A stretch of DNA of 37,849 bases from Caldifarciminota bacterium (GTDB lineage Bacteria > Hydrothermota > UBA3073 > JACQXS01 > JAGMCI01), in NCBI GenBank assembly GCA_023129325.1, contig JAGMCI010000012.1, forward strand, positions 1 through 37,849. The letters are read 5' to 3'. Position numbers and translations under genes: made by a program. Each line of letters opens with the position of its first letter. Within the stretch, counting starts at the first letter, position 1. The notes below the pieces were generated by a model that saw nothing but the letters and a program-made list of their open reading frames with translations, was not told where the DNA came from and did not search any database. Below are positions 6,447 to 15,958 of the stretch, piece after piece.

Positions 6447-6889
6447 ACACTCAATTTAACTACTTCAATTTTTGCTTCTTTTAAAATATCTTTTGCCCAT
6501 TTATCTGGATAGCCACCTTTATATACAATTTTTTTTATTCCTGCATTTATAAGCATCTTTGCACAAATAAAACAGGGGTGATTTGTAACATAAAGGGTTG
6601 CTCCTTCTATATTTATCCCAAGTTTAGCGGCTTGAACGATTACATTTTGTTCTGCATGCACAGCTCTTGAAAGTTCCTGTCTCTCACCAGGGGGTATTTT
6701 CAGTTTATCTCGTAGACAGCCACCAAGCTTATCACAATGAAGGAGTCCAGATGGCGGTCCATTATATCCTGTGGCTAATATTCTTTTATCCTTTACAGCA
6801 ATTGCTCCAACTTGTCTCCTTAAACAAGTAGCCCTTGTGGCAACAAGTTCTGCTATCTTCATAAAATAATTATCCCATGAAGGTCTCAT
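6443..6889 (-). CDS. Deoxycytidylate (dCMP) deaminase family protein
   Basis: A zinc-dependent deaminase of 148 aa that converts dCMP to dUMP to feed dTMP synthesis. The signature HAE (78-80; His ligand and proton-shuttle Glu) and PCFIC (105-109; two Cys ligands) are intact. An N-terminal [21 protein letters not shown] is typical of the ComEB/dCMP deaminase branch. It lies 12 nt downstream of glyA on the same strand, which fits since serine hydroxymethyltransferase makes the methylene-tetrahydrofolate used by thymidylate synthase. There is no clear ribosome binding site. Its TAG stop overlaps the first GTAG of a palindrome array. Confidence 0.92.
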   Translation of the reverse strand: MRPSWDNYFMKIAELVATRATCLRRQVGAIAVKDKRILATGYNGPPSGLLHCDKLGGCLRDKLKIPPGERQELSRAVHAEQNVIVQAAKLGINIEGATLYVTNHPCFICAKMLINAGIKKIVYKGGYPDKWAKDILKEAKIEVVKLSV

Positions 6890-6901
6890 AGAAGTTTAAA
6901 A

Positions 6902-8134
6902 TTATACATATAATGGAAAAGAGTCACAAAGCTCTTTGATTCCGTTTTTCACTTTTTCTAATACTTTTTCATCATCAGGATGCGTTATCACTTCGTCAAT
7001 CAACTTGCAGATTTTTTTCATTTCAGGTTCTTTCATCCCTCGCGTAGTAACTGCTGGAGTTCCTATCCTTATTCCTGATGCAATAAAAGGCTTCTGTGGG
7101 TCATAAGGTATAGTATTACGGTTCACAGTTATACTAACCTTGCCAAGAGCTTCTTCTGCTTCCTTGCCAGTTATTTTTTTATTTCTCAGGTCAACAAGCA
7201 AAAGATGTGTATCCGTGCCTCCAGCTACAAGTCTATATCCATAGCGTTTCAATTCCATTTCAATTGTTTTTGCATTATTTAAAATCTGGCGTTGGTAAAG
7301 TTTGAATTCAGGGCTCAAGGCTTCTTTGAAGCAAACTGCTTTAGCCGCAATCGTGTGCATATGAGGACCGCCATGAATGCCAGGAAATACCATACGGTCT
7401 ACCGATTTAGCCCATTTTTCTTTACACATAATTATAGCTGACCTTGGACCACGAAGGGTTTTATGAGTAGTAGTAGTAACTATATCTGCATAAGGAACAG
7501 GTGATGGATGTAAGCCAACAGCCACAAGACCGGCTATATGAGAAATATCTGCTATATGATAAGCATCAACTTCATCACAAATTTCCTTAAATTTATCAAA
7601 ATGAAGTGTCCTTGGATAAGCGGAGGCACCAGAGACAATGATTTTAGGGTGTTCTTGTTTGGCAAGTTTTCTCAAAACTTCATAATCTATGACCTCAGTT
7701 TTAGAGTCAACTTGATAATGCACCGATTTAAACCATTTTGCCGAGAAGCTTATCCAATGCCCGTGTGATAAATGTCCGCCATGCGAGAGTTCAAGGCCCA
7801 TTATAGTATCTCCAAACTCAGCAAGACTAAAATAAGCTGCCATATTTGCAGGAACACCTGAAAGTGGCTGGACATTTACATGTTCGCATCCAAAAAGCTT
7901 TTTGGCACGTTTCATAGCAAGTTCTTCCACTTTATCCATAAATTCACATCCACCATAATATCGTTTATGGGGATAACCTTCGGCATATTTATTTTGCATT
8001 ACAGAACCCTGAGCTTCAAGGATAGCTTTGGAGGAAAAATTTTCTGAAGCTATGAGTTCTAAACTGTTCCTTTGCCTGAAAGTCTCACTTTCTATTGCCT
8101 TATATATTTCGGAGTCAATTTCTTTAAGTGCCAT
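6902..8134 (-). CDS. glyA: Serine hydroxymethyltransferase
   Basis: A 410-aa pyridoxal-phosphate enzyme converting serine and tetrahydrofolate to glycine and 5,10-methylene-tetrahydrofolate. The PLP lysine is Lys225 in [12 protein letters not shown], the cofactor-stacking region [10 protein letters not shown] is at 116-125, and DISH (196-199) carries the PLP-contacting Asp. Length and end points match the family. A GGAGGT ribosome binding site precedes the ATG. The promoter is canonical and divergent from urocanate hydratase. The dCMP deaminase gene follows in the same operon. Confidence 0.97.
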   Translation of the reverse strand: MALKEIDSEIYKAIESETFRQRNSLELIASENFSSKAILEAQGSVMQNKYAEGYPHKRYYGGCEFMDKVEELAMKRAKKLFGCEHVNVQPLSGVPANMAAYFSLAEFGDTIMGLELSHGGHLSHGHWISFSAKWFKSVHYQVDSKTEVIDYEVLRKLAKQEHPKIIVSGASAYPRTLHFDKFKEICDEVDAYHIADISHIAGLVAVGLHPSPVPYADIVTTTTHKTLRGPRSAIIMCKEKWAKSVDRMVFPGIHGGPHMHTIAAKAVCFKEALSPEFKLYQRQILNNAKTIEMELKRYGYRLVAGGTDTHLLLVDLRNKKITGKEAEEALGKVSITVNRNTIPYDPQKPFIASGIRIGTPAVTTRGMKEPEMKKICKLIDEVITHPDDEKVLEKVKNGIKELCDSFPLYV

Positions 8135-8155
8135 TTTTACCTCCTGCTTTATAGT

Positions 8156-8184
8156 ATAATATCTGAAATTCAGTTTTTTGTCAA
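8156..8184 (-). promoter_or_regulatory. glyA promoter
   Basis: On the minus strand TTGACA (8184-8179), a 17-nt spacer and TATTAT (8161-8156), followed by a short leader containing GGAGG. It is back to back with the hutU promoter, whose -35 is only 11 nt away. Confidence 0.75.
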
Positions 8185-8194
8185 CTAATTTTTC

Positions 8195-8223
8195 TTGACA
8201 AACTTGATTTTTGGAAGTAAATT
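8195..8223 (+). promoter_or_regulatory. hutU promoter
   Basis: TTGACA (8195-8200), a 17-nt spacer and TAAATT (8218-8223). The message would start near 8230, directly before the AAGGGGGTG ribosome binding site, leaving a leader of about 12 nt. No operator-like dyad was noticed. Confidence 0.6.
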
Positions 8224-8241
8224 GACTCCAAAGGGGGTGTT

Positions 8242-9894
8242 ATGAGGATTATTAGAGCACCAAGAGGGGAAAAAATTACTTGTAAATCCTGGGCTACCGA
8301 AGCAGCTATGCGGATGCTTATGAATAATCTTGACCCTGATGTTGCTGAAATTCCTGACCAGCTTATAGTTTATGGTGGAACAGGAAAGGCAGCAAGAAAT
8401 TGGGAATGCTTTGATAAAATTGTGGAGACTTTAAAAGAACTTGAAAATGACGAAACTTTACTTATTCAATCAGGTAAACCGGTTGGAGTTTTTAAGACTT
8501 TCTCTTATGCGCCAAGAGTATTAATTGCAAACTCTCTTCTCGTGCCTAAATGGGCGACCTGGGACTATTTTAGAAAACTTGAAGCTATGGGTCTTATTAT
8601 GTATGGTCAAATGACAGCTGGCAGTTGGATATATATAGGAACACAGGGTATAATTCAAGGCACTTACGAAACATTAGCTGCTTGTGCAAAAAAACATTTT
8701 GGCGGCTCACTTAGAGGTAAATTTGTTCTAACTGCTGGTATGGGTGCAATGAGTGGTGCACAGCCACTTGCTGTTACTATGAATGAAGGAGTTATCCTTG
8801 ATGTTGAGGTAGACCAAAAAAAGATTGAAAGAAGGGTTAAACAAGGATTTTGCAACCTTATGGTGAAGTCACTTGATGAGGCTTTAAAATTGGTTAATGA
8901 GGCAATTAAAAAGAAAACTGCCCTTTCTATTGGGCTTGTTGGAAATGCCTCAGAAACTCATCCAGAACTTGTGCGTCGAGGAATTATACCAGATGTCTTA
9001 ACTGACCAAACAAGTGCTCACGATGAATTAAATGGTTATATCCCTGATGGTATGAGTCTTGAAGAGGCACTTGAATTAAGGAAAAAGAACCCGGAAGACT
9101 ATATAAAGCATTCTTTTGAATCAATGGCACACCAAGTTGAAGCAATGCTTGAGATGCAGAGGCAAGGAGCAATTGCTTTTGATTATGGAAATAATATAAG
9201 GGGTCAAGCCCAAGAAGCAGGTGTAAAAGATGCATTTAAAATTCCGGGCTTTATACCAGAATATATTAGACCTTACCTTTGTGAAGGCAGAGGTCCATTT
9301 AGATGGGTTGCTTTATCCGGTGACCCAAAGGATATTTATATAACCGATAAGCTTGTTACTCGTTTATTCCCTGAAGACAAAATACTTAAACGCTGGATTA
9401 AACTTGCTCGTGAACAAGTTCCATTCCAGGGATTACCTGCAAGAGTATGTTGGCTTGGCTATGGACAGAGGGCTAAATTTGGGAAAGCAATAAATAAGTT
9501 AGTTAAAGAAGGCAAGATTTCCGCTCCTATAGTCATAGGCAGGGACCATCTTGATTCAGGGTCTGTGGCTTCGCCAAACCGTGAAACTGAAGGAATGCTT
9601 GATGGTTCAGATGCTATTGCAGATTGGCCCATATTAAATGGACTCTTAAATGCTGTCTCAGGTGCAACCTGGGTCTCAGTTCATCATGGAGGGGGAGTTG
9701 GGATTGGAAATTCAATTCATGCAGGACAAGTAATTGTAGCAGATGGCACTCCTGAGATGGAAGTAAGGCTTGACCGAGTATTAACAAATGACCCGGGAAT
9801 AGGTGTAGCCCGTCATTCAGATGCAGGTTATAAGATTGCAATTAACACAGCAAAGAAAAAGGGCGTCAAAATCCCAATGTTAAGAAAAATATAA
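8242..9894 (+). CDS. hutU: Urocanate hydratase
   Basis: Second enzyme of histidine degradation: hydrates urocanate to imidazolonepropionate using tightly bound NAD as an electrophile. The 550-aa length is normal. The NAD-binding segments [12 protein letters not shown] (from 44) and [12 protein letters not shown] (166-177) are clear, as are [15 protein letters not shown] and the conserved Cys403 in [31 protein letters not shown] and [12 protein letters not shown] near the C-terminus are family hallmarks. A strong AAGGGGGTG ribosome binding site decides the start. No other hut gene is adjacent, although glyA, the one-carbon enzyme, is divergent from it. Confidence 0.98.
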   Translation: MRIIRAPRGEKITCKSWATEAAMRMLMNNLDPDVAEIPDQLIVYGGTGKAARNWECFDKIVETLKELENDETLLIQSGKPVGVFKTFSYAPRVLIANSLLVPKWATWDYFRKLEAMGLIMYGQMTAGSWIYIGTQGIIQGTYETLAACAKKHFGGSLRGKFVLTAGMGAMSGAQPLAVTMNEGVILDVEVDQKKIERRVKQGFCNLMVKSLDEALKLVNEAIKKKTALSIGLVGNASETHPELVRRGIIPDVLTDQTSAHDELNGYIPDGMSLEEALELRKKNPEDYIKHSFESMAHQVEAMLEMQRQGAIAFDYGNNIRGQAQEAGVKDAFKIPGFIPEYIRPYLCEGRGPFRWVALSGDPKDIYITDKLVTRLFPEDKILKRWIKLAREQVPFQGLPARVCWLGYGQRAKFGKAINKLVKEGKISAPIVIGRDHLDSGSVASPNRETEGMLDGSDAIADWPILNGLLNAVSGATWVSVHHGGGVGIGNSIHAGQVIVADGTPEMEVRLDRVLTNDPGIGVARHSDAGYKIAINTAKKKGVKIPMLRKI

Positions 9895-10215
9895 CCACAG
9901 ACCTGTCCCGACACGGAACGGGTCGGGAGAACACAGATTGTATAAATATATAACAGGGATTGAAAGAGAATTTAAGAGTTTTTTTCAAATCTCTGAAAAA
10001 TAATCACCCCAAAATAATCCGTCAGCTGATGGATTAACCGCAGATAAACACAGATAAACGCAAATAATTATCAAGAGAAAAATGAAATCTCAGATTTGTG
10101 TAATAAAAGGAAAAAGGGGGAACAGGGAAAAATGGGAAGGAAAAAGGAAATACCTAAATTCCTAAACACCTAAATTTTTTAGGTATAATCTGCGGTTACG
10201 GTTTTTTTAATTTCA
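9895..10215. repeat. Repeat mosaic between convergent genes, no gene (321 nt)
   Basis: Composed of a palindrome (CCCGAC/GTCGGG around 9908-9926), AACAGGGATTGAAAGAG-type units shared with the 5.6-kb repeat, AACCGCAGATAAACACAGATAAACG-type decamers near 10037, and an inverted ATCTGCGGTT end near 10188. A triple CCTAAA-type array and its inverse (ttaggt) lie near 10155-10183. No coding frame is supported. Confidence 0.65.
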
Positions 10216-10647
10216 TTACCGTTTCATTACTTTAGCGGTGAATTCGCCTTCGGCGACGAGGGTTTTGCCTACATAAGCACGGGCACTCATTACACACAAG
10301 CCTTCTCTATATTTCAATAATTTGAGTTCGCTCCTTAAAACATCACCTGGCAAAACGGGCTTCCTGAATCTTACTTTATCTATTCTTATGAAATAAACTA
10401 CCTTATCAGCAGGGTCTTTAACTCTCTTTAATAGCAAGAAACCTCCAACCTGTGCCATTGCCTCAATAACTAATACTCCGGGCATAATGGGATGTCCTGG
10501 AAAATGCCCTTGAAAGAATGGTTCATTTATGGTAACACACTTTTCACCTATCATGAAGTCTTCTTCAAATTTAACTATCCTGTCAACAAGCAACATAGGA
10601 TAGCGATGGGGTATTATTTCAAGGACTTTTTTTATATCAAATTGCAT
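10216..10647 (-). CDS. fabZ: 3-hydroxyacyl-[acyl-carrier-protein] dehydratase FabZ
   Basis: A 143-aa hotdog-fold dehydratase of fatty acid elongation. It shows the FabZ start IIPHRYPMLLVDRI, the catalytic His48 in GHFPGHP and Glu62 in VLVIEAMAQVGG. It is the last gene of the lpxD-lpxC-fabZ series, 27 nt after lpxC; the clustering reflects competition of both enzymes for the 3-hydroxyacyl-ACP pool. A GGAGG sequence precedes the ATG. In Bacteroidota lpxC and fabZ are often fused; here they are separate. Confidence 0.97.
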   Translation of the reverse strand: MQFDIKKVLEIIPHRYPMLLVDRIVKFEEDFMIGEKCVTINEPFFQGHFPGHPIMPGVLVIEAMAQVGGFLLLKRVKDPADKVVYFIRIDKVRFRKPVLPGDVLRSELKLLKYREGLCVMSARAYVGKTLVAEGEFTAKVMKR

Positions 10648-10674
10648 TTTAACCTCCTTTAATGCATCAGCAAG

Positions 10675-11481
10675 CTAATGCACTCCTAAGATTTTGCGAA
10701 CAAATTCAACATTTAATGTATGGCCTGATTTTATGGCAAAGACCCATCCTTTAATTTTAGCACCAAGTAATGCAAGGTCGCCAATGAGATCAAGAATCTT
10801 ATGTCTCACTGGCTCATCTGGAAATCTTAAAGGATTTATTGGTCCATTTTTAGTAATTACAATTGAATTTTCAAGGCTTCCACCACGGATAAGTCCTTTT
10901 GCTTTCAATCCGTCTACCCAATCTATAAAAGAATAAGTTCTGGCAGATGCAATTTCATTAAAATATACTTCAGGGGTTATAGTAAAACTCTTATATTGGG
11001 TATTAATACCAGGATGTGGATAATCTATAAGGAATGAGAGTTTAAATTCAGGATTTGGTATTGCAAAAATTGAAGCATTTTCTCTTGATAAAAAGATAGG
11101 CTCCTTTAGTTCAATCCACTTTTTAGCTAATTTTTGATATTCTATGCCTGTTTCTTTTATTAGTTCTGCAAATTTCAAACAGCTTCCATCAAGGGCGGGG
11201 ATTTCATCGCCCTCAATCTCGCATATTGCGTTATCTACATTAAGTCCATAAAGAGCAGAGAGGAGATGCTCACAAGTTTTAATTTCAAGCTTTCCTGATT
11301 TTAATGTTACACCATGTTTAGTATCATTAACTTGAGATACAATTGCTGGTATTTTAACTCCAGATTGACAAAAAGTTATTCCGCTTCCTGAAGAGTCAGG
11401 TTTTACAGTAATTTTAGTTTTCTTTCCTGTATGGATTCCAATTCCTTCTATTGAAAAAGGTTTTTTTATCGTTGCTTGCAT
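10675..11481 (-). CDS. lpxC: UDP-3-O-acyl-N-acetylglucosamine deacetylase
   Basis: The committed zinc-dependent step of lipid A synthesis, in the cytoplasm. Zinc ligands are His72 (TCEHLLSAL), His227 and Asp231 ([10 protein letters not shown]); His254 (KSGHTLN) is the catalytic histidine. At 268 aa it is shorter than E. coli LpxC (about 305), but both alpha/beta domains and all motifs are present. The start codon lies within the end of lpxD (16-nt overlap), consistent with translational coupling. Confidence 0.96.
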   Translation of the reverse strand: MQATIKKPFSIEGIGIHTGKKTKITVKPDSSGSGITFCQSGVKIPAIVSQVNDTKHGVTLKSGKLEIKTCEHLLSALYGLNVDNAICEIEGDEIPALDGSCLKFAELIKETGIEYQKLAKKWIELKEPIFLSRENASIFAIPNPEFKLSFLIDYPHPGINTQYKSFTITPEVYFNEIASARTYSFIDWVDGLKAKGLIRGGSLENSIVITKNGPINPLRFPDEPVRHKILDLIGDLALLGAKIKGWVFAIKSGHTLNVEFVRKILGVH

Positions 11482-12503
11482 TTGCGTTCAAGCTTTCTAA
11501 TTCTTTCCAATAAATCGGGCAGTTTTATTAATAAGCCATAAGCTTTTTTAGATTTTTCATGTATTCGAGCTGGGTAACCAGAAACAGTTGTATGAGGAGG
11601 TATATTACCCGACACTCCTGATTTTCCTGCTATAGTTACATTATTTCCTATTATTAAATGGTCGGAAATCCCAGCCATACCTCCAACAACTACATTTTTA
11701 CCAAGCTTGCTGCTGCCTGCAATTCCAACTTGAGAAACGAGTATAGAATTTTCGCCAATAACAACATTATGTGCAATGTGAACTAAATTATCAATTTTTG
11801 TTCCTTTACCAACTATTGTGTTCCCAATAACTGCCCTATCTACTGTTGATAATGCACCTATTTCAACTTCGTCTCCTATAAATACACCTCCACGATGAGG
11901 AATCTTTTTATGCTTTCCTTTATCCTGAACATAAGCAAAACCATCACTTCCTATAACTGCTCCTGAATGAATTATAACTCTTTTGCCAATTGTAACTTTG
12001 TCCTCAATAGTAGCATTTGGATAAATTATAGTGCCTTGTCCAATTTTTACATTATTGCCAATATAAACCTTTGGAAAGATAGTAACACGGTCTTCAACAA
12101 TAGAGTTATCATCTATATAAGTATAAGCTCCTATGCTTACTGATTTACCAATTTTTGTTTTAGGACTAATTTCAGATAACTCACTTATGCCCCTCTTGGG
12201 AAGCTTTTCAGGATAAAACTTTTGCAAAAGTTTAGCAATAGCAAGTTCGGGACTTTTAACTTCTATTGTGAAAATTCCCTTTGTAGGGGTGTATTGTCCC
12301 GCACATAATTTATGTGCGGGACCCCTACTGACAATCAAACAAGATGCATTTGTGCGATTAAGCCATTTACGGTATCTTGGATGTGAAAACCATGTTAGAG
12401 AGTGCTCTTTTGCCTCTTCAATTCTTGCAATTTCCTTAATCTCAAATTCTGGGTCACCGTTTAATTTTCCATTGATAAGTTTTGAAATCTCGGCTAACTT
12501 CAT
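11466..12503 (-). CDS. lpxD: UDP-3-O-acylglucosamine N-acyltransferase
   Basis: Adds the N-linked 3-hydroxyacyl chain in lipid A synthesis. An N-terminal uridine-binding domain (about 1-90) is followed by a left-handed beta helix of hexapeptide repeats (IGKSVSIG..., [12 protein letters not shown]...) with the catalytic-type segment [13 protein letters not shown]. Residues about 59-74 ([16 protein letters not shown]) are translated from a 46-bp palindromic element and have no counterpart I recognise in the family; they fall between CLIV and the [11 protein letters not shown] strand. I start the gene at [10 protein letters not shown]. The longer frame, beginning eight codons upstream, would be translated from another GTAG palindrome. 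No strong ribosome binding site is visible. Confidence 0.95.
   Translation of the reverse strand: MKLAEISKLINGKLNGDPEFEIKEIARIEEAKEHSLTWFSHPRYRKWLNRTNASCLIVSRGPAHKLCAGQYTPTKGIFTIEVKSPELAIAKLLQKFYPEKLPKRGISELSEISPKTKIGKSVSIGAYTYIDDNSIVEDRVTIFPKVYIGNNVKIGQGTIIYPNATIEDKVTIGKRVIIHSGAVIGSDGFAYVQDKGKHKKIPHRGGVFIGDEVEIGALSTVDRAVIGNTIVGKGTKIDNLVHIAHNVVIGENSILVSQVGIAGSSKLGKNVVVGGMAGISDHLIIGNNVTIAGKSGVSGNIPPHTTVSGYPARIHEKSKKAYGLLIKLPDLLERIRKLERKCKQR
12283..12328 (-). repeat. GTAG palindromic element inside lpxD
   Basis: Outer arms are GTAGGGGT (12283-12290) and ACCCCTAC (12321-12328). Inside is a perfect 13-bp hairpin (GTCCCGCACATAA, 12296-12308) with a 1-nt loop. The core is the same as in the palindrome at 158-185. 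It is translated without a frameshift. The lpxD mRNA must fold or unwind this hairpin. Confidence 0.92.
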
Positions 12504-12513
12504 TGAGCTACCG

Positions 12514-12541
12514 GTAGGCAGACACATAGGTCTGCCCCTAC
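12514..12541 (-). repeat. GTAG hairpin between the Skp-like gene and lpxD
   Basis: On the minus strand GTAGGG leads into GGCAGAC/GTCTGCC with a 6-nt loop, ending GCCTACC. It fills most of the 47-nt gap and occupies the position where the lpxD ribosome binding site would be expected. Confidence 0.8.
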
Positions 12542-12550
12542 AGAAACTTC

Positions 12551-13510
12551 CTACTTCTTATATGATTCTATTTCTGGAACTAATTTGAATACCATCTCTC
12601 CAATTAACCTTCCGAGGTCTTCTTGTTCACCTTTTGGTGTACTTCCTGTTTCTTGAGCTATTATACTAGAGGTATTAGCATCTACTATCTTACAAACAAT
12701 ATCAACTTTCTCTCCTATTCTTGTTACCTCACCAATTACTACAAACTCTGCTTTAGCTAATTCAGCCACACGGGATGCATCTTCTGGAGTAAATTCTGCC
12801 TCTGATTTACCTATATTTGCCGTTGTCAGGGCATCAGACATTTTATTTGTCTTAACTAACTCAAATTTATCTGTTTTAACAAAACCAGCTTTCAAAATTC
12901 CTGCAACCTGTCTACCGTCGTCAAAGTCTCTGGCATCAGGAGTAAGTTCCTTAAACCTGAAGACCCAGAAATAGATTTTTTCTTTCTTTTCTTCAGGTAT
13001 AACAAACTCTTTATTCAATTCTTCAATCACTTGGTCAGTCAGCTCCAATCCCTCTTTAGCATAGACAATACCAGTATTAGCGACATCAAATATAACGGTG
13101 TATTTTTCTTCTTTTCCAATTTTTTGAATAATTGAATTTACTTTATCAATAAAAGGCTTCATAATCTCTTCATTTTGCTGTTGAGCTTCACCTTCAGGTC
13201 CCCATATTTTCTGAATATATTCTTCATACTTTATTTGTTTTTGCTGAATGTCTCTTTGTTTTTTTGCCCTGACATTCTCAGAGAGCATCAGACTTTGACT
13301 CTCAAATTCTTTAATAAGGTTCTCAATCTCTTGCTTTTTTGCAATAGCTTCTTGTTGCCATTTGTTCAATTTTTTCTGCACCTTTTCTGATAACTCAGTT
13401 TTACCCTTGTATTCATCAAAAATGCGCCTTGAATCAATGTACCCAACTCTTAACTCAGCAAAAAGAGTCATCGGTAAAAGCATTAAGCCTAATAAAATAT
13501 ACCTTTTCAT
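12551..13510 (-). CDS. Skp/OmpH-like chaperone fused to a CsgG/LpoB-like domain
   Basis: A 319-aa protein. After a signal peptide ([18 protein letters not shown]) it begins [18 protein letters not shown], the classic start of Skp/OmpH periplasmic chaperones. A long coiled coil (about 35-105) and a return segment ending around 170 follow. The remaining 150 residues do not belong to Skp. They contain [55 protein letters not shown], a pattern like the CsgG/LpoB/TolB-N type alpha/beta domain. The gene heads the lpxD-lpxC-fabZ operon. A GGGGGGAAG ribosome binding site supports this start; an upstream in-frame extension lies in a palindrome. Confidence 0.85.
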   Translation of the reverse strand: MKRYILLGLMLLPMTLFAELRVGYIDSRRIFDEYKGKTELSEKVQKKLNKWQQEAIAKKQEIENLIKEFESQSLMLSENVRAKKQRDIQQKQIKYEEYIQKIWGPEGEAQQQNEEIMKPFIDKVNSIIQKIGKEEKYTVIFDVANTGIVYAKEGLELTDQVIEELNKEFVIPEEKKEKIYFWVFRFKELTPDARDFDDGRQVAGILKAGFVKTDKFELVKTNKMSDALTTANIGKSEAEFTPEDASRVAELAKAEFVVIGEVTRIGEKVDIVCKIVDANTSSIIAQETGSTPKGEQEDLGRLIGEMVFKLVPEIESYKK

Positions 13511-13838
13511 CTTCCCCCCTTCCGCTGTTCTTTCCGCCTCAGGCGGATTTAGAACAGCGAGAACCCCGCACTTATGCATAAGTGCGGGACACTTGCCGAG
13601 GACAAGCCTCGGCGCTACTTTGCATTCTCTGCGGTTTATTCATGTTTTTTCATAGCCCTACCTAATGCCGGATAAATTATATTTCAATCATTTATTTCGT
13701 CAAGAAAATTGCAACCACAGAGAACACAGAGAAAAATAGCCACAGATTACACAGATTAGTCTTTTAGAATTAAAAAGACAGTGGTCTTTCGTGTTTTCTT
13801 TATTTCGCGTTTTCGTGATAGTCTTTTGGCGCATTTGT
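13511..13838. repeat. Palindromes and repeats upstream of the Skp-like gene (328 nt)
   Basis: No gene is supported. In order there are: CGCTGTTCT/AGAACAGCG arms (13523-13531/13551-13559) around the palindrome TCCGCCTCAGGCGGA; a perfect 24-bp palindrome with core CCCGCACTTATG (13565-13588); a GTAG hairpin GCCGAGG/CCTCGGC (13595-13618, minus); the promoter of the downstream operon; and a block of CACAGAGAACACAGAG and CCACAGATTACACAGATTAG units (13712-13760), then a small hairpin AAAGAC/GTCTTT. The first three would lie in the 5' untranslated region of the Skp-like operon. Confidence 0.75.
13676..13703 (-). promoter_or_regulatory. Promoter of the Skp-like/lpxD/lpxC/fabZ operon
   Basis: On the minus strand TTGACG (13703-13698), a 16-nt spacer and TATAAT (13681-13676). 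The predicted leader of about 160 nt contains two or three strong palindromes before the ribosome binding site. Confidence 0.75.
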
Positions 13839-14876
13839 TTATAAGATTTCTTTTCCTTGAAGTGTTATACAAGTTCTGTAAATCCTTTCTTCGAGCAAGG
13901 GACTCCATCTTCTTCCAAATTCAAATGATAAATCAATTGATAAAAGTGATTTAAGTGGAATGCTTAACCCCAGAGAACCTATCATCTCCTTAATATCCCC
14001 ATAATACCAATTGCCTTTATAAAACCCGCCTCGCAATATTACCGTAGGAAAAGTCCATTCACTCCCTAATGAAAATCTTGTCATCGGTTTAAATGGAGTT
14101 TTCCATCTCCAGTTTATAAGACCTATACCAAGATTAAGTTTTGGAATTGGTGTATACCAGATTGCTGCTTTAAACCTTGTTGGAAGGTCTGATTTGGAAG
14201 TTAAATTAGCACCAGAAAAATAAGCAGCACTTAAATTAAATTTATTAAACTTTCCCGATATATAAGCCATCCCGCCTCGTCCAGAAAAGTTTAGGTTTAA
14301 TGTATCATAAGCATAAACGTCGTGTAGATTTATAAAGTCTGTTACCCATTCTTCCTGAGCTGACCCAAAGACCCAAAAGCCCCCCACTTCAAAAGTTATG
14401 TATTTATAATTCCCACTTCCCACTTCTCCACTTCTCCACTTCTTACCAATCCCTATTTTTGCCATGCTTGCACTTCCTTTTCCCTTAACTCTCCGCTGAA
14501 CTGAGTCAAGAGCAGTCGCATCCCACTCCCATTGGCTCTCAATGTCAAAATTTAAATTTAATACCTCGTTTAATCCAATATCTATCCCTATTCCTTTAGG
14601 TAAGGGAATGATATATCTTATATATGGCAAGGTAAAGTCAAAATTTGTAGCCTTTCCATTCTCATCAATAATTTCACTTAAAAAAGAGCACTCAAAAGTC
14701 AGCTCTCTTGGGAGTTCAAATTTATATAATCCACCCATACCTCTACTCAAAGCCGTATAGGCTTCAACTGGCTCACCAAGCCCAATCCCAGAAAAAAGAG
14801 AATAAGCGTAAGAAGAAGTAGGAAGTAAGAAGTAAGAAGTAGGAAGTAAAAAAAGTATTATTCTTAACCTATTCAT
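13839..14876 (-). CDS. Predicted outer-membrane beta-barrel protein
   Basis: A 345-aa exported protein. The signal peptide ends near SSYAYS, and its core (FLLPTSYFLLPTSS) is translated from a heptamer repeat. The mature sequence is rich in alternating amphipathic strands (FDFTLPYIRYIIPLPKGIGIDIGLNEVLNLNFDI, RFKAAIWYTPIPKLNLGIGLINWRW, LRGGFYKGNWYYG). This resembles PorV/OMPP1-type barrels, but I cannot name the family. A short second heptamer/octamer array codes WRSGEVGSGN in one loop. It follows bamA and a lipoprotein gene in the same run, 2 nt after the latter. Confidence 0.6.
   Translation of the reverse strand: MNRLRIILFLLPTSYFLLPTSSYAYSLFSGIGLGEPVEAYTALSRGMGGLYKFELPRELTFECSFLSEIIDENGKATNFDFTLPYIRYIIPLPKGIGIDIGLNEVLNLNFDIESQWEWDATALDSVQRRVKGKGSASMAKIGIGKKWRSGEVGSGNYKYITFEVGGFWVFGSAQEEWVTDFINLHDVYAYDTLNLNFSGRGGMAYISGKFNKFNLSAAYFSGANLTSKSDLPTRFKAAIWYTPIPKLNLGIGLINWRWKTPFKPMTRFSLGSEWTFPTVILRGGFYKGNWYYGDIKEMIGSLGLSIPLKSLLSIDLSFEFGRRWSPLLEERIYRTCITLQGKEIL
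14411..14440 (-). repeat. Heptamer/octamer array in the barrel gene
   Basis: Plus-strand units are TCCCACT twice, then TCTCCACT twice. It is a relative of the heptamer family with an 8-bp variant, and it is translated as part of a predicted surface loop or turn (KKWRSGEVGSGN). Confidence 0.8.
14817..14851 (-). repeat. Heptamer array encoding the barrel protein's signal peptide
   Basis: Five plus-strand heptamers: AGTAGGA, AGTAAGA, AGTAAGA, AGTAGGA, AGTAAAA. Read on the minus strand they give the hydrophobic LLPTSYFLLPTS core of the signal peptide. Confidence 0.9.
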
Positions 14877-14878
14877 AA

Positions 14879-15958
14879 TTAACGCTCTTCTGGTGGTAAA
14901 GTATAAATTATAGAAAGCTCGGCACTGTATGGTTTTAAGACGACACGAGATATTTTTTCTGTGCTACCCTTGAGCACAATCCACAACTTTTCACCACTCT
15001 CAAACCACTTTTGGACTATAGGTCTTATATCAATCTTAACTAAAGTATCTTCCTCGGTTATATCAGCCGAACAGGAAGTAGAGTTATAAGTTGAAGTAAT
15101 CTCAATAGCCTGATTGTAAGAAGAATCTATGATTATAGGGATGGAAAGTATTGCACTATTTACAGTTGCTTCCTCGAGTGTTTGAGTTGCTGCCACTTCT
15201 TTGGTCGAATCGCTTTTTGGTAATGAATCTATTATTGCTGTAGCACTATCAAGAATGCTAGGGTATAGTGGATAAAAATATAGTGTGCATTGTGTAACAT
15301 AAGCTCCTGTTTGAATCATAGTAAGAGAATCCGGGAGTGAGAAATAACTCGTATCAATATAAGCATCTTTTTCAGGAGTTATGATAATGGTATCTGTATC
15401 GCTTACTACTGAAAGCCAGGGTTCCCTTGTGGTCCAGCTTGCATAAAAACTAATCATCCCTTCTTCAGGCAAGAGTCCAATTGAGAATGAATCTGAAACT
15501 ATGTCTGATATAAAAATAGAACAGGTGTCATTTTCGCCAATTGTTAGAGTATCAAATACTTCACTTGTGTCTGGGAAATTGCTCCAGTTAAGAGAATCTG
15601 TATCCCAGTGCTCAGTTACTTTACACACCCTTATCTTTCCTGAACCTTCTGCTCTTATAAGAAATAAAGAATCAGGGTGAAGACTTTCTGGCTTAAATTC
15701 CAAAAAAGCCATTGCTTTAAAGTTTCCTTCATCTCCAACATATAAATAAGAAGAATGAAATGTGGAGGTAAATTCTGAATAAGTAGAAAAAGTATTAACC
15801 TGCCCTGTTGCTTTTTTAATCTCTCCTTCTCTTGATTTTATAATCTCATATCCAATTGGTTGTTTTTTACCACACCCGGCAAGAAGTAACAAGTAGACAG
15901 TAGGCAGTAAGCAGTAGAGAAAAACTTTCATTTTACATTTTTCAATTTGCATTTTCAT
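14879..15958 (-). CDS. Lipoprotein, DNRLRE/CBM96-like
   Basis: A 359-aa lipoprotein: hydrophobic core CLLPTVYLLLLAGC, with the lipidated Cys at about 29. The start could be the listed ATG or MKVFLYCLL ten codons later. The mature part contains AMAFLEFKPESLHPDSLFLIRAEG and CKVTEHWDTDSLNWSNFP, a pattern like the DNRLRE domain, where 'W...SLTWNN.P' is typical. A second similar segment (ATVNSAILSIPIIID...VQKWFESGEKLWIVLKG) lies towards the C-terminus. The start overlaps the bamA stop by 1 nt (TAATG). It may be an outer-membrane accessory or surface lipoprotein; the role is unknown. Confidence 0.6.
   Translation of the reverse strand: MKMQIEKCKMKVFLYCLLPTVYLLLLAGCGKKQPIGYEIIKSREGEIKKATGQVNTFSTYSEFTSTFHSSYLYVGDEGNFKAMAFLEFKPESLHPDSLFLIRAEGSGKIRVCKVTEHWDTDSLNWSNFPDTSEVFDTLTIGENDTCSIFISDIVSDSFSIGLLPEEGMISFYASWTTREPWLSVVSDTDTIIITPEKDAYIDTSYFSLPDSLTMIQTGAYVTQCTLYFYPLYPSILDSATAIIDSLPKSDSTKEVAATQTLEEATVNSAILSIPIIIDSSYNQAIEITSTYNSTSCSADITEEDTLVKIDIRPIVQKWFESGEKLWIVLKGSTEKISRVVLKPYSAELSIIYTLPPEER
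15885..15919 (-). repeat. Heptamer array encoding the lipoprotein signal
   Basis: Five plus-strand units (AGTAACA, AGTAGAC, AGTAGGC, AGTAAGC, AGTAGAG) are translated on the minus strand as the CLLPTVYLLLL core. Confidence 0.9.

Noticed and set aside
8984-9841. Antisense open frames within hutU
   Set aside because: Low-complexity Leu/His/Gln-rich products typical of shadow frames.
9895-10215. Insertion-sequence remnant
   Set aside because: No transposase fragment; only short repeat units and inverted pieces are visible.
12551-13579. Longer N-terminus for the Skp-like protein
   Set aside because: The 23 additional codons are translated from palindromic repeat DNA. The signal peptide and a good ribosome binding site both place the start at 13510.
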